A stretch of DNA of 6,685 nt. Source: CAZXBB01 sp964638815 (GTDB lineage: Bacteria > Planctomycetota > Phycisphaerae > Phycisphaerales > SM1A02). The notes beneath the pieces were generated by a model. The model made no database searches and was not told where the DNA came from. It saw only the letters and a program-made list of their open reading frames with translations. The number at the start of each line of letters is the position of its first letter. Position 1 is the first letter of the stretch. Positions 1-6,362 of the stretch are shown piece by piece. A program made the position numbers and the translations under genes. The DNA lies in contig CAZXBB010000304.1 in assembly GCA_964638815.1 (NCBI GenBank), positions 1 through 6,685 on the forward strand, written 5' to 3'.

Positions 1-357
1 GGACGTCCAGACGCAGCGGCGGATCGAATCCACTGCGGAGCGAATCGCCTTAGACGTCCCGGCGCAGCGGCGGATCGAATCAACTGCGGAGCGAACGACC
101 TTGGACGTCCAGACGCAGCGGCGGATCGAATCCACTGCGGAGCGAACGACCTTGGACGTCCAGACGCAGCGGCGGATCGAATCCACCGCGGAGCGAACGA
201 CCTTGGACGTCCAGGCGCCGCGGCGGATCGAATCCACCCCGGAGCGAACGACCTTGGACGTCCAGGCGCAGGCGCGGATCGAATCCGCCCCAGAGCGAAC
301 GACCTTGGACGTCCGGACGCAGCGGCGGATCGAATCCGCCGCGGAGCGCGCAGGAGC
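1..357 (+). repeat. 51-bp tandem repeat array, seven units, open at left edge
   Basis: Units begin at 1, 52, 103, 154, 205, 256 and 307, an exact 51-bp period, and the last unit decays after about 348. Unit boundaries are marked by GGACGTCC, a perfect 8-bp palindrome that extends to the 10-bp palindrome TGGACGTCCA at the start of units 3 to 6. The second unit is more diverged (AGACGTCCC). The period is a multiple of three. Read from base 2 the unit encodes roughly DVQTQRRIESTAERTTL and has no stop; read from base 1 it is also open; read from base 3 there is a TAG at 51-53. Differences between units fall at all codon positions, so I cannot tell a coding array (for example the 3' end of an upstream gene) from a non-coding one. 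The array probably continues to the left. Confidence 0.95.
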
Positions 358-538
358 GAGTATCGGCCCGGAAGGCCGTACGGAGCCCTCAAACAAACGA
401 ATGGCGGCACATTCCGACTCGAGCCAGGGAAGCAGGCATTCTTTCTCACGAGGTGTTGCGCCGGAGAACGCATCGCTTCGTCGGCATGGACGCGATGACT
501 CGGGGAACGTGAATCCGGATGAACCGGAACGCGAGGAG

Positions 539-550
539 AAGGAGACCGGT
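539..550 (+). promoter_or_regulatory. strong Shine-Dalgarno-like site ahead of ATG 551
   Basis: AAGGAG at 539-544 is followed by a 6-base spacer and ATG at 551, a textbook ribosome binding site, preceded by a further GAGGAG at 533-538. The ATG it serves is not in the imuB frame: it opens the frame that ends at 1129. The site may simply load ribosomes close to the imuB start 28 bases further on, or may drive an overlapping ORF. By motif and spacing it is stronger than the site for imuB itself. Confidence 0.5.
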
Positions 551-567
551 ATGCGCCGCTGGGTGTT

Positions 568-571
568 GGAG
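568..571 (+). promoter_or_regulatory. ribosome binding site deciding the imuB start
   Basis: GGAG at 568-571 lies 7 bases before ATG 579; a second GGAG at 573-576 is too close to be optimal. The upstream in-frame ATG at 519 has no comparable site and would add 20 residues (MNRNARRRRPVCAAGCWSGV) that do not look like ImuB, so 579 is preferred. Confidence 0.65.
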
Positions 572-578
572 TGGAGTC

Positions 579-2693
579 ATGCCCAGGGCATTGTCGCTTC
601 ATCTGCCGACGTGGTCGATCGACCTCGTCCGGCGGCGTCATCGGTGGACCAGCTCCGCGCGAACGTACGAGGAGACCAACTCCGCGCGCATGCGCGGGGG
701 GACCAGCTCAGCGCGAACGTGCGGGGGGACCAGCTCCGCGCGAACGTGCGGGGAGTCCAGCCCCGCGCAAACGCGCGGACAGACCAGCTCCGCGCGAACG
801 CGCGGGGAGACCAGCTCCGCGCGAACGCGCGGGGAGACCAGCTCCGCGCGAACGTGCGGGGAGACCAGCTCCGCGCGAACGTGCGAGGAGACCAGCTCCG
901 CGCGAACGTGCGAGGGGACCAGCTCCGCGCGAACGCGCGAGGGGACCAGCTCCGCGCGAATGTGCGAGGGGACCAGCTCCTCGCGAACGCGCGGGGGGAC
1001 CAGCTCAGCGCGAACACGCGGGGGGACCAGCTCAGCGCGAACGCGGGGGGGAACCAGCCCGGAACGAGGGTGCGCGAGGAACGGCGGATCGAACGGGCAG
1101 TCCGCCGACGCGAGCGAAGGACCGCGTAGACCGGCGATCCTTCTCGTCGAGACGGCCGCGGGCGTGGAGCGGGTCGCGCGGTGCTGCGAGCGGGCCGCGG
1201 CGGACGGTGTCCACGCGGGGATGACGCTCACGCACGCGCGGGCGTTGATCGCGGAGGGGGCGGGGGGGGCGGAGGGGGCGGAGGGGGCGGAGGGGGCGGG
1301 GGCGCCGCACGTCGAGCCGGTCGATGCGGCGCGCGAGCTCCGCGCCCTGAAGCGACTGGCGACGTGGGCGCTGCGATTCTCGCCGATCGTCGCGGTGGAT
1401 CCGCCCGACGGTCTGCTCATGGACATCGCCGGGTGCGAACGGCTGTTTCACGGGGAGCGGCGTCTGGTCAACCTCGTCGGCAACTCCGTCGCAGGGTTCG
1501 GCGTGCGGGGGCGGGTGGCGACGGCGGAGACATACGGCGGGGCGTGGGCGGTGGCCCGCTTCGGCGACGCGGAACGAACGGTCGTCGCCGCCGGCTCGAT
1601 CCGGTCCGCGCTCGCGTCGCTTCCGATCGAGGGGCTGCGTCTCGAACCGGCGGCGTGCGACGCTCTGCACGAGGTGGGCATCGTGACGATCGACGAGATC
1701 CTGACGCTGCCGCGTCTCGAGCTCGCGACGCGATTCGAGCCCGATGTCCTGTTGCGAATCGACCAGGCGCTCGGGGAGGCGTTCGAGACGATCGAGCCCG
1801 TGCGGCGGATCGGGATCCCGCGTGTCGAGCGGAGCTTCGACGGCCCGGTGCGGGCGCTGGAGGGAATCATGCAGACGGTGCAGGACCTGGTCGACGGGCT
1901 CGTGCGGGAGCTCGCGCAGCGGGAGAGCGGCGCGACGGCGCTGGAACTGACGCTGGTGCGCGCGAACAGTGCGTCGGTGCGCGAGACGCTGGCGCTCAGC
2001 CGCCCGAGCCGGAGCGCGCGTCACCTGTGGTCGCTGCTGCGGCCGCGTGTCGAGCGGATCAACCTCGGGTTCGGAATCGAGTCGATCACGCTGGCCGCCC
2101 CGCGCGTCGGACGGCTGCGTCATGCGCAGTCGCAGCGATGGTGCTCCGGAGACGCCGCAGGAAGCCCCGGCGCCGACGACCGGAGCCTGGGGGAGCTGCT
2201 CGACGTTCTCGCGGGACGGATCGGTCGCGAGGCCACGGTCCGCGCGGAGCTGGTCGAGTCGCACGTACCGGAGCGCGCATTCCGCGTGTGCGCGGCGGTC
2301 GAGGCGGGACCGCTCCGCCGCGATCGGGCCGGGACGCGGGAGCGCGGCGCGGCGTGTACGGCATCGGAGCGGCCGTCGATTCTGCTCGATCCGAGCGAGC
2401 CGATCGACGTGATCGCCCTCGTGCCCGACGGCCCGCCGTCGCGACTGCGGTGGCGCAACGAGACCCTGCGGGTAACGGCGAGCTTCGGTCCGGAGCGGAT
2501 CGAGGGTGAATGGTGGGGGGAGAGCGACGAAGCGACGGAGCGACGAAGCGACGAAGGAGAGACGCTCGCTTCGGTTGCGACGTGTGCTTCAGCTCGTGAT
2601 TACTTCCGCATCCAGGACGAGAAGGGGCGGTGGCTGTGGATCTACCGCGCACTCGAGAGCGGCCGGTGGTTCCTGCACGGCGAATGGGCCTGA
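579..2693 (+). CDS. imuB: ImuB, catalytically degenerate Y-family DNA polymerase homologue, with a repeat-expanded N-terminus
   Basis: This 704-residue protein is an ImuB-type adaptor of the SOS mutasome, which in studied systems bridges the DnaE2 polymerase and the sliding clamp. The first palm strand is MPRALSLHLPTWSIDLVRRR (1-20). The next expected strand, RPAILLVE, does not start until about residue 184, because a nine-residue repeat (consensus TSSARTRGE) fills 24-158 with a linker after it. Then come ARCCERAAADGVHAGMTLTHARAL, an (AEG)n stretch (225-242), WALRFSP and DGLLMDIAGC (277-286). The Y-family metal ligands are missing: strand 1 has His/Leu and the usual DE site reads D277-G278. 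A thumb-like helix-hairpin-helix region begins near 341, little-finger-like sequence near 415, and a C-terminal domain ends in RDYFRIQDEKGRWLWIYR (from 673) and RWFLHGEWA. ImuB is usually about 500-550 residues, so the excess matches the repeat block. Residues 647-672, containing SDEATERRSDE, are a second insertion made by octamer repeats. A clear clamp-binding motif (QxxLF-like) is not visible; HAQSQRWC (515-522) occupies that place. It is followed 4 bases later by dnaE2. Family assignment is secure; the functional effect of the insertions is unknown. Confidence 0.9.
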   Translation: MPRALSLHLPTWSIDLVRRRHRWTSSARTYEETNSARMRGGTSSARTCGGTSSARTCGESSPAQTRGQTSSARTRGETSSARTRGETSSARTCGETSSARTCEETSSARTCEGTSSARTREGTSSARMCEGTSSSRTRGGTSSARTRGGTSSARTRGGTSPERGCARNGGSNGQSADASEGPRRPAILLVETAAGVERVARCCERAAADGVHAGMTLTHARALIAEGAGGAEGAEGAEGAGAPHVEPVDAARELRALKRLATWALRFSPIVAVDPPDGLLMDIAGCERLFHGERRLVNLVGNSVAGFGVRGRVATAETYGGAWAVARFGDAERTVVAAGSIRSALASLPIEGLRLEPAACDALHEVGIVTIDEILTLPRLELATRFEPDVLLRIDQALGEAFETIEPVRRIGIPRVERSFDGPVRALEGIMQTVQDLVDGLVRELAQRESGATALELTLVRANSASVRETLALSRPSRSARHLWSLLRPRVERINLGFGIESITLAAPRVGRLRHAQSQRWCSGDAAGSPGADDRSLGELLDVLAGRIGREATVRAELVESHVPERAFRVCAAVEAGPLRRDRAGTRERGAACTASERPSILLDPSEPIDVIALVPDGPPSRLRWRNETLRVTASFGPERIEGEWWGESDEATERRSDEGETLASVATCASARDYFRIQDEKGRWLWIYRALESGRWFLHGEWA
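647..1078 (+). repeat. 27-bp tandem repeat (minisatellite) inside imuB
   Basis: Fifteen full 27-bp units run from 647 to 1051, followed by a degenerate sixteenth (1052-1078). There are no length changes anywhere in the array, so the imuB frame is preserved throughout. Each unit starts GACCAGCTC and contains GCGCGAACG. The main variable bases are unit positions 10, 20, 24 and 27; unit 5 (755-781) is the most diverged. In the imuB frame the unit reads TSSARTRGE with Cys/Arg and Gly/Glu variants; the other two forward frames are open as well. High identity between units implies recent expansion or ongoing homogenisation. Copy number is probably variable between strains. Confidence 0.97.
1251..1304 (+). 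repeat. 9-bp G-rich tandem repeat in imuB with a G8 run
   Basis: Five 9-bp units of GCGGAGGGG type run from 1251 to 1295, with a partial unit to 1304. The second unit has lost its A, giving an uninterrupted run of eight G at 1262-1269. The translation is an Ala-Glu-Gly tract at ImuB residues 225-242, a surface-loop position between the MTLTHARAL helix and the next conserved segment. Whole-unit changes keep frame; single-base slippage in the G8 run would frameshift imuB. The other G-runs are five bases long and separated by C or A, so the G-rich strand might also fold into a quadruplex. Confidence 0.9.
2524..2555 (+). repeat. octamer repeat cluster, forward orientation, imuB 3' end
   Basis: Four contiguous octamers, GCGACGAA, GCGACGGA, GCGACGAA, GCGACGAA, encode most of the SDEATERRSDE segment. 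This falls between conserved EGEWW and RDYFRI of the ImuB C-terminal domain, where the family normally has only a short loop. It is the forward arm of an inverted pair with 2763-2794. A one-unit change would frameshift the last roughly 45 residues. Confidence 0.9.
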
Positions 2694-2697
2694 TCCG

Positions 2698-5600
2698 ATG
2701 CCCGAGACACCCGCACCAAAGAATCGCCCCCACCCGTGGAAGAGCGGACGCAGTGATCCCCCTTCGTCGCTCCGTCACTTCGTCGCTTCGTCGCGTACCT
2801 ACGCGGACCTCTTCGTCACCACCAACTTCACCTTCCTCACCGGCGCGAGCCACCCCGAGGAGATCGTCGAGCGGGCAGCGGCGCTCGGTCAGCGGGCGGT
2901 CGCGGTGACGGATCGCAACAGTCTCGCGGGGATCGTGCGCGCGCACGTCGCGGCGAAGGAGGCGGGAATTCCGCTCGTCGCAGGGGCGCGGCTCGAGCTG
3001 GGCGTGCGACAGATCGCGACGCCGCGGACGCCCGCGGACGACCTGCTCTCCATCCTCGTCTATCCCACGGATCGCGCCGCGTACGCCGGGTTGTGCCGGC
3101 TGCTGACCCTGGGCAAGCGTCGCGCGCCAAAGGGCGAGTGCCATCTCGCGCTGCACGACCTGGTCGAGCATCACGAGGGGCTGCTCGCCGTCGTCGTGCC
3201 GCCGGCAGTGCTCGACCAGTCGCTCGTCGAGGTCCTGCGCGGATTGCAGGCGGTGTTCGACGGCGACCGTCTCTCCCTCGCGGCGTCGTGCGTCTACGGA
3301 CCGGACGACCCGGGTCGTCTCGCGCAGATCGCCGCGCTCGCGACGCACATCGGGGTGCCGCTCGTCGCGACGAACGACGTCCACTACCACGTGCCGGAAC
3401 GCCGCGCGCTCCACGATGTGCTGGCCTGCATCCGGCATCGGTGCACGATTCACACGGCGGGGTTCCGCCTGCTGTCGAACGCGGAGCGTCATCTCAAGAC
3501 GCCCGCGGAGATGGCGCGTCTCTTCGCCGGGTATCCCGACGCGATCGCCCGCACCGTCGCGATCGCCGACCGCGCCGCGGGCTTCAGCCTCGACGAGCTG
3601 CGCTACGAGTATCCGCACGAGGTCTGCCCGCCGGACCGGACGCCGATGGAGCACCTGCGCACCCTCACCGCCGAAGGTGCGCGGCAACGCTATCCCGCGG
3701 GCGTGCCCGCAAAGGTGCAGCGGCAGATCGACCACGAGCTGGGCCTGATCGAAGAGCTCTCGTACGCGCCGTATTTCCTCACGGTGCACGACCTCGTGCA
3801 CTTCGCACAGTCACGCGGGATTCTCTGCCAGGGCCGCGGGGCGGCGGCGAACTCGGCGGTGTGCTACTGCCTCGCGGTGACGGCGGTCGATCCGGACCGT
3901 CACGACCTTCTCTTCGAGCGGTTCATCAGCCGCGAACGCGACGAGCCGCCGGACATCGACATCGACTTCGAGCACGAGCGGCGGGAGGAGGTCATCCAGT
4001 ACATCTACGGCAAGTACGGCCGCGCCCGCGCAGCGCTGACGGCCGAGGTCATCTCCTACCGCGGTCGCAGCGCGGTGCGCGACGTCGGCAAGGCGCTCGG
4101 ACTCTCGCTCGACTGCGTTGACCGCCTCGCGAAGAACATCGACTGGTGGCACAACGGCGTCGGCGATGCGAACGCGCTCCACGACATCGGCGTCAACCCC
4201 GACGATCCGACGATCCGACGCCTGCGCGTCCTCGCCGACCAGATCCTCGGCTTCCCCCGTCACCTCTCGCAGCACGTCGGCGGCTTCGTGATGACGCAAC
4301 GTCCCCTGTGCGAGCTCGTCCCCATCGAGAACGCCGCGATGCCGGACCGGACCGTGATCGAGTGGGACAAGGACGACATCGATGCGATGGGGATGCTGAA
4401 GGTCGATGTGCTCGGGCTGGGGATGCTCACTTGTATTCGAAAGGCTCTTGAGCTTGTGAACCAGGCGACGAAGCGACGAAGCGACGGAGCAGGCGTTGAT
4501 GCGAAGTCTTCAGGGCAAGAAGGCCTGGTTGACAACTCAGCCCCTTCGTCGCTCCGTCGATCCGTCGCTCCGCCGCTCCAGTTGCACACCATCCCCCCCG
4601 AAGACCCCGCCGTCTACGACATGATCTGCCGCGCCGACACCGTCGGCGTCTTCCAGATCGAGTCGCGCGCGCAGATGTCGATGCTGCCGCGGCTGCGCCC
4701 GCGGTGCTTCTACGACCTCGTGATCGAGGTCGCGATCGTGCGGCCCGGGCCCATCCAGGGCGACATGGTGCATCCCTACCTGCGTCGCCGCGACGGTGAG
4801 GAGCCGGTGACGTATCCGAGCGAGGCGGTCCGCAACGTGCTCGGCAAGACGCTCGGGGTGCCGCTCTTCCAGGAGCAGGCGATGGCGCTGGCGATCGTGG
4901 CGGCGGGATTCACGCCAGGCGAGGCGGACCGGCTGCGCCGCGCGATGGCGGCGTGGAAACGCAAGGGCAACCAGATCGAGCAGTTCGGCGTCAAGCTCGT
5001 CTCGGGAATGGTCGAGCGCGGCTACGAGCGCGACTTCGCGGATCGCTGCTTCAGGCAGATCCAGGGCTTCAGCGAGTACGGGTTCCCCGAGTCCCACGCG
5101 GCCAGCTTCGCGCATCTCGTCTACGTGTCGTCGTGGCTGAAGCACCACCATCCGGCCGCCTTCGCCGCCGCGCTCATCAACAGCCAGCCGATGGGGTTCT
5201 ACGCCCCGGCCCAGATCGTCCGCGACGCGCAGGAGCACGGTGTCGAGGTGCGGGAGGTGGACGTCAATCGCAGCGCGTGGGATTGCACGCTCGAGCGTGC
5301 GCCTGGCGGTGACGAGACCCCACAAGCCCTCCGCCTCGGCATGCGTCTCGTGAAGGGGCTGCGTGAGGACGACGCCCGGGCGATCGCACGAGCGGTCGCG
5401 GCGTCGGGGCCGTTCGATTCCGTCGAGGCGTTGCGTCGCGCGAGCGGTGTGAAAATATCGGTGCTCAGGCGTCTGGCCAAGGCGGACGCATTCGGCTCGA
5501 TGGGGCTCGACCGGCAGCGTGCGCTGTGGGAGGTGCGATCCCTGCGCGACGAGGGGCTGCCGATGTTCGACGGCATCGAGGACACTGCCGCGACGCGGCG

Positions 5601-6063
5601 GTCGCGCGGCGCGGCGTCGCTTCCCGCGGTGGGCCTGCCGCAGAAGGTGGCGTACGACTACGCGTCGACGCAGCTCTCGCTCAAGGCGCATCCGATCTCG
5701 TTCGTGCGCGACGCGATCCGGGAGATGGGCGCGACGGAAGCGGTGCAGCTCGCGGACGAGGACCGCTGGCCGCACGGTCTGGCCGTGGCGGTGGCCGGTC
5801 TCGTGCTGGTGCGTCAGCGTCCGGGCACCGCGGGCGGCATCGTCTTCATGACGCTCGAGGACGAGACGGGCATCGCGAACCTCATCGTCAGCCCCGGAAT
5901 CTACCGGCGCGACCGGCGCGTGGCCCGGCACGGCGTCGCCGTCCTCGCCCGCGGCCGCATCGAGCGTCAGGGCGCGGTGGTTCACGTCAAGGTGACGCGT
6001 CTGGATGGGCTCGACGAACGGTTCGCCGGGATCGCCGCGGGGCGGTCGCGCGACTTTCATTGA
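2698..6063 (+). CDS. dnaE2: DnaE2, error-prone C-family DNA polymerase
   Basis: This 1121-residue protein is the polymerase of the ImuB-DnaE2 translesion and damage-induced mutagenesis system. An N-terminal PHP domain starts at TYADLFVTTNFTFLTGASHPEE (from T34), with ATNDVHYHVPERRALHD near 225. The palm contains GRGAAANSAVCYCLAVTAVDPDR (near 380) and PDIDIDFE, supplying Asp419 and Asp421; the third catalytic Asp is D570 in LKVDVLGLGML. Fingers sequence includes VGVFQIESRAQMSMLPRL and IVRPGPIQGDMVHPYLRRR. A helix-hairpin-helix-like region follows KGLRED (886), and an OB fold covers about 1029-1107 (MTLEDETGIANLIV). The C-terminus GRSRDFH is the usual DnaE2 ending. All catalytic Asp are present, so it should be active. 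The start at 2698 lies 4 bases after the imuB stop with no clear Shine-Dalgarno, suggesting translational coupling. An in-frame extension upstream exists but overlaps imuB and looks like out-of-frame sequence. Two octamer-derived segments are odd: residues 23-33 before the PHP domain, and 590-627 shortly after D570. The usual DnaE2 length is about 1030-1080 residues. Confidence 0.95.
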   Translation: MPETPAPKNRPHPWKSGRSDPPSSLRHFVASSRTYADLFVTTNFTFLTGASHPEEIVERAAALGQRAVAVTDRNSLAGIVRAHVAAKEAGIPLVAGARLELGVRQIATPRTPADDLLSILVYPTDRAAYAGLCRLLTLGKRRAPKGECHLALHDLVEHHEGLLAVVVPPAVLDQSLVEVLRGLQAVFDGDRLSLAASCVYGPDDPGRLAQIAALATHIGVPLVATNDVHYHVPERRALHDVLACIRHRCTIHTAGFRLLSNAERHLKTPAEMARLFAGYPDAIARTVAIADRAAGFSLDELRYEYPHEVCPPDRTPMEHLRTLTAEGARQRYPAGVPAKVQRQIDHELGLIEELSYAPYFLTVHDLVHFAQSRGILCQGRGAAANSAVCYCLAVTAVDPDRHDLLFERFISRERDEPPDIDIDFEHERREEVIQYIYGKYGRARAALTAEVISYRGRSAVRDVGKALGLSLDCVDRLAKNIDWWHNGVGDANALHDIGVNPDDPTIRRLRVLADQILGFPRHLSQHVGGFVMTQRPLCELVPIENAAMPDRTVIEWDKDDIDAMGMLKVDVLGLGMLTCIRKALELVNQATKRRSDGAGVDAKSSGQEGLVDNSAPSSLRRSVAPPLQLHTIPPEDPAVYDMICRADTVGVFQIESRAQMSMLPRLRPRCFYDLVIEVAIVRPGPIQGDMVHPYLRRRDGEEPVTYPSEAVRNVLGKTLGVPLFQEQAMALAIVAAGFTPGEADRLRRAMAAWKRKGNQIEQFGVKLVSGMVERGYERDFADRCFRQIQGFSEYGFPESHAASFAHLVYVSSWLKHHHPAAFAAALINSQPMGFYAPAQIVRDAQEHGVEVREVDVNRSAWDCTLERAPGGDETPQALRLGMRLVKGLREDDARAIARAVAASGPFDSVEALRRASGVKISVLRRLAKADAFGSMGLDRQRALWEVRSLRDEGLPMFDGIEDTAATRRSRGAASLPAVGLPQKVAYDYASTQLSLKAHPISFVRDAIREMGATEAVQLADEDRWPHGLAVAVAGLVLVRQRPGTAGGIVFMTLEDETGIANLIVSPGIYRRDRRVARHGVAVLARGRIERQGAVVHVKVTRLDGLDERFAGIAAGRSRDFH
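2763..2794 (-). repeat. octamer repeat cluster, inverted, dnaE2 5' end
   Basis: Four octamers read on the plus strand as TTCGTCGC, TCCGTCAC, TTCGTCGC, TTCGTCGC, the reverse complement of the imuB 3' cluster. They encode PSSLRHFVASSR, between the ATG at 2698 and the start of the PHP domain at T34. The leading CCCCTTCGTCGCTCCGTC (2759-2776) is identical to 4541-4558 within the dnaE2 insertion. A change of one octamer would put the whole polymerase out of frame. Confidence 0.92.
4465..4576. repeat. 112-bp octamer-bounded insertion inside dnaE2 (MITE- or REPIN-like)
   Basis: Three forward octamers (4465-4488: GCGACGAA twice, GCGACGGA) and four inverted ones (4545-4576: TTCGTCGC, TCCGTCGA, TCCGTCGC, TCCGCCGC) flank a 56-bp centre of visibly lower GC. 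The block is read through in frame as about 38 residues (ATKRRSDGAG... to SLRRSVAPPL) between CIRKALELVNQ and LHTIPPEDPAVYDM. In DnaE2 proteins I remember, this gap holds only about 8 residues, so roughly 30 are extra. The insertion begins 20 residues after the catalytic D570. No transposase is encoded. Inverted ends, small size and a differing centre suit a non-autonomous palindromic element, but I see no target duplication. Confidence 0.8.
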
Positions 6064-6213
6064 CCAGCGTCACGCACAGCGGGATTCAGCGCGACCGGCC
6101 GCAGAGGACGGCGCAGATCGCGACGGTCTGGTCGAGTTGCGACGGTCGGGGTGCCCCGGTGCGCGGAACGCGAGCACGCGCTGCCGCGCCCGCCGGCGCG
6201 ATCAGCCGGATCA
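6064..6213. other. intergenic sequence downstream of dnaE2
   Basis: No gene is recognised here. A GC-only hairpin, CGCGCC (6185-6190) with GGCGCG (6195-6200) around a 4-base loop, is present but has no T-tract, so it is a poor intrinsic terminator and could be chance in such GC-rich sequence. No other regulatory signal is visible. Confidence 0.5.
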
Positions 6214-6282
6214 GACTCGCACGCCACCCGGCCTTTGCCGAGCCAAAGACCGGGGCACACGGAACACGGCACGTGTCAACCG

Positions 6283-6298
6283 GAGTCCGATCGGACTC
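6283..6298. repeat. 16-bp perfect palindrome, first copy
   Basis: GAGTCCGATCGGACTC is its own reverse complement and sits at the junction of two 80-bp units. It could be a protein-binding dyad or part of the repeat's folding; nothing in the sequence decides which. Confidence 0.9.
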
Positions 6299-6362
6299 GC
6301 ACGCCACCCGGCCTTTGCCGAGCCAAAGACCGGGGCACACGGAACCCGGCGCGTGTCAACCG

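Larger units (their letters stand above)
358..578. other. spacer between 51-bp array and imuB
   Basis: No protein family is recognisable here in any frame. The three forward frames behave differently: one stops at TGA 496-498, one at TGA 510-512, and the third stays open from the left edge to TAG 1127-1129. About 380-460 is slightly less GC-rich than its surroundings, the likeliest place for a promoter of the imuB-dnaE2 operon. I could not find a convincing -35/-10 pair, nor a LexA box of the GAAC-N4-GTTC or GTTC-N7-GTTC type. GAAC occurs at 505, 521 and 527, with spacings that match no known SOS box. I see no imuA C-terminus. Confidence 0.5.
551..1129 (+). other. possible overlapping reading frame through the 27-bp array
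   Basis: ATG 551 with a strong Shine-Dalgarno opens a 192-codon frame, +2 relative to imuB, that ends at TAG 1127-1129. It encodes MRRWVLEWSHAQ, then 15 copies of a nine-residue unit DQLRAN(A/V)RG, then a short Arg/Glu-rich tail. The same frame is also open without interruption back through the 51-bp array to base 2. No family is recognised. Two of the commonest variable bases of the repeat (unit positions 24 and 27) are synonymous in this frame (CGG/CGA, GGA/GGG) but switch Gly/Glu in the imuB frame, and a third (position 20) is a conservative Val/Ala here. That hints at constraint, but stop-free frames are expected in a GC-rich repeat whose period is a multiple of three. Translation is unproven. 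Confidence 0.2.

Noticed and set aside
1..357. 51-bp array considered as a CRISPR
   Set aside because: Units are contiguous and similar along their whole length, with no unique spacers separating constant repeats, and no cas gene is present.
613..624. 12-bp palindrome GGTCGATCGACC near the imuB start, as a possible operator
   Set aside because: It lies within the codons for the conserved WSIDL strand of ImuB, so the coding sequence explains it, and it is not repeated elsewhere.
638..1426. Reverse-strand frames through the 27-bp array
   Set aside because: The array is stop-free in several frames simply because its period is a multiple of three and it is GC-rich; flanking conserved ImuB motifs fix the sense strand.
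2506..2697. N-terminal extension of dnaE2 to an upstream start at 2506
   Set aside because: The added 64 residues overlap the imuB C-terminus out of frame and resemble no DnaE2; ATG 2698 just after the imuB stop fits a coupled operon.
2086..3801. Long reverse-strand open frame (571 codons) across the imuB/dnaE2 junction
   Set aside because: It is antisense to well-recognised ImuB and DnaE2 sequence, has no recognisable domain, and is rich in Arg, as expected of a shadow frame in GC-rich coding DNA.
4537..6060. Long reverse-strand open frame (507 codons) antisense to the dnaE2 3' half
   Set aside because: Its composition (Arg, His, Ala, Leu) mirrors the codon bias of dnaE2 and it has no family resemblance or start signal.
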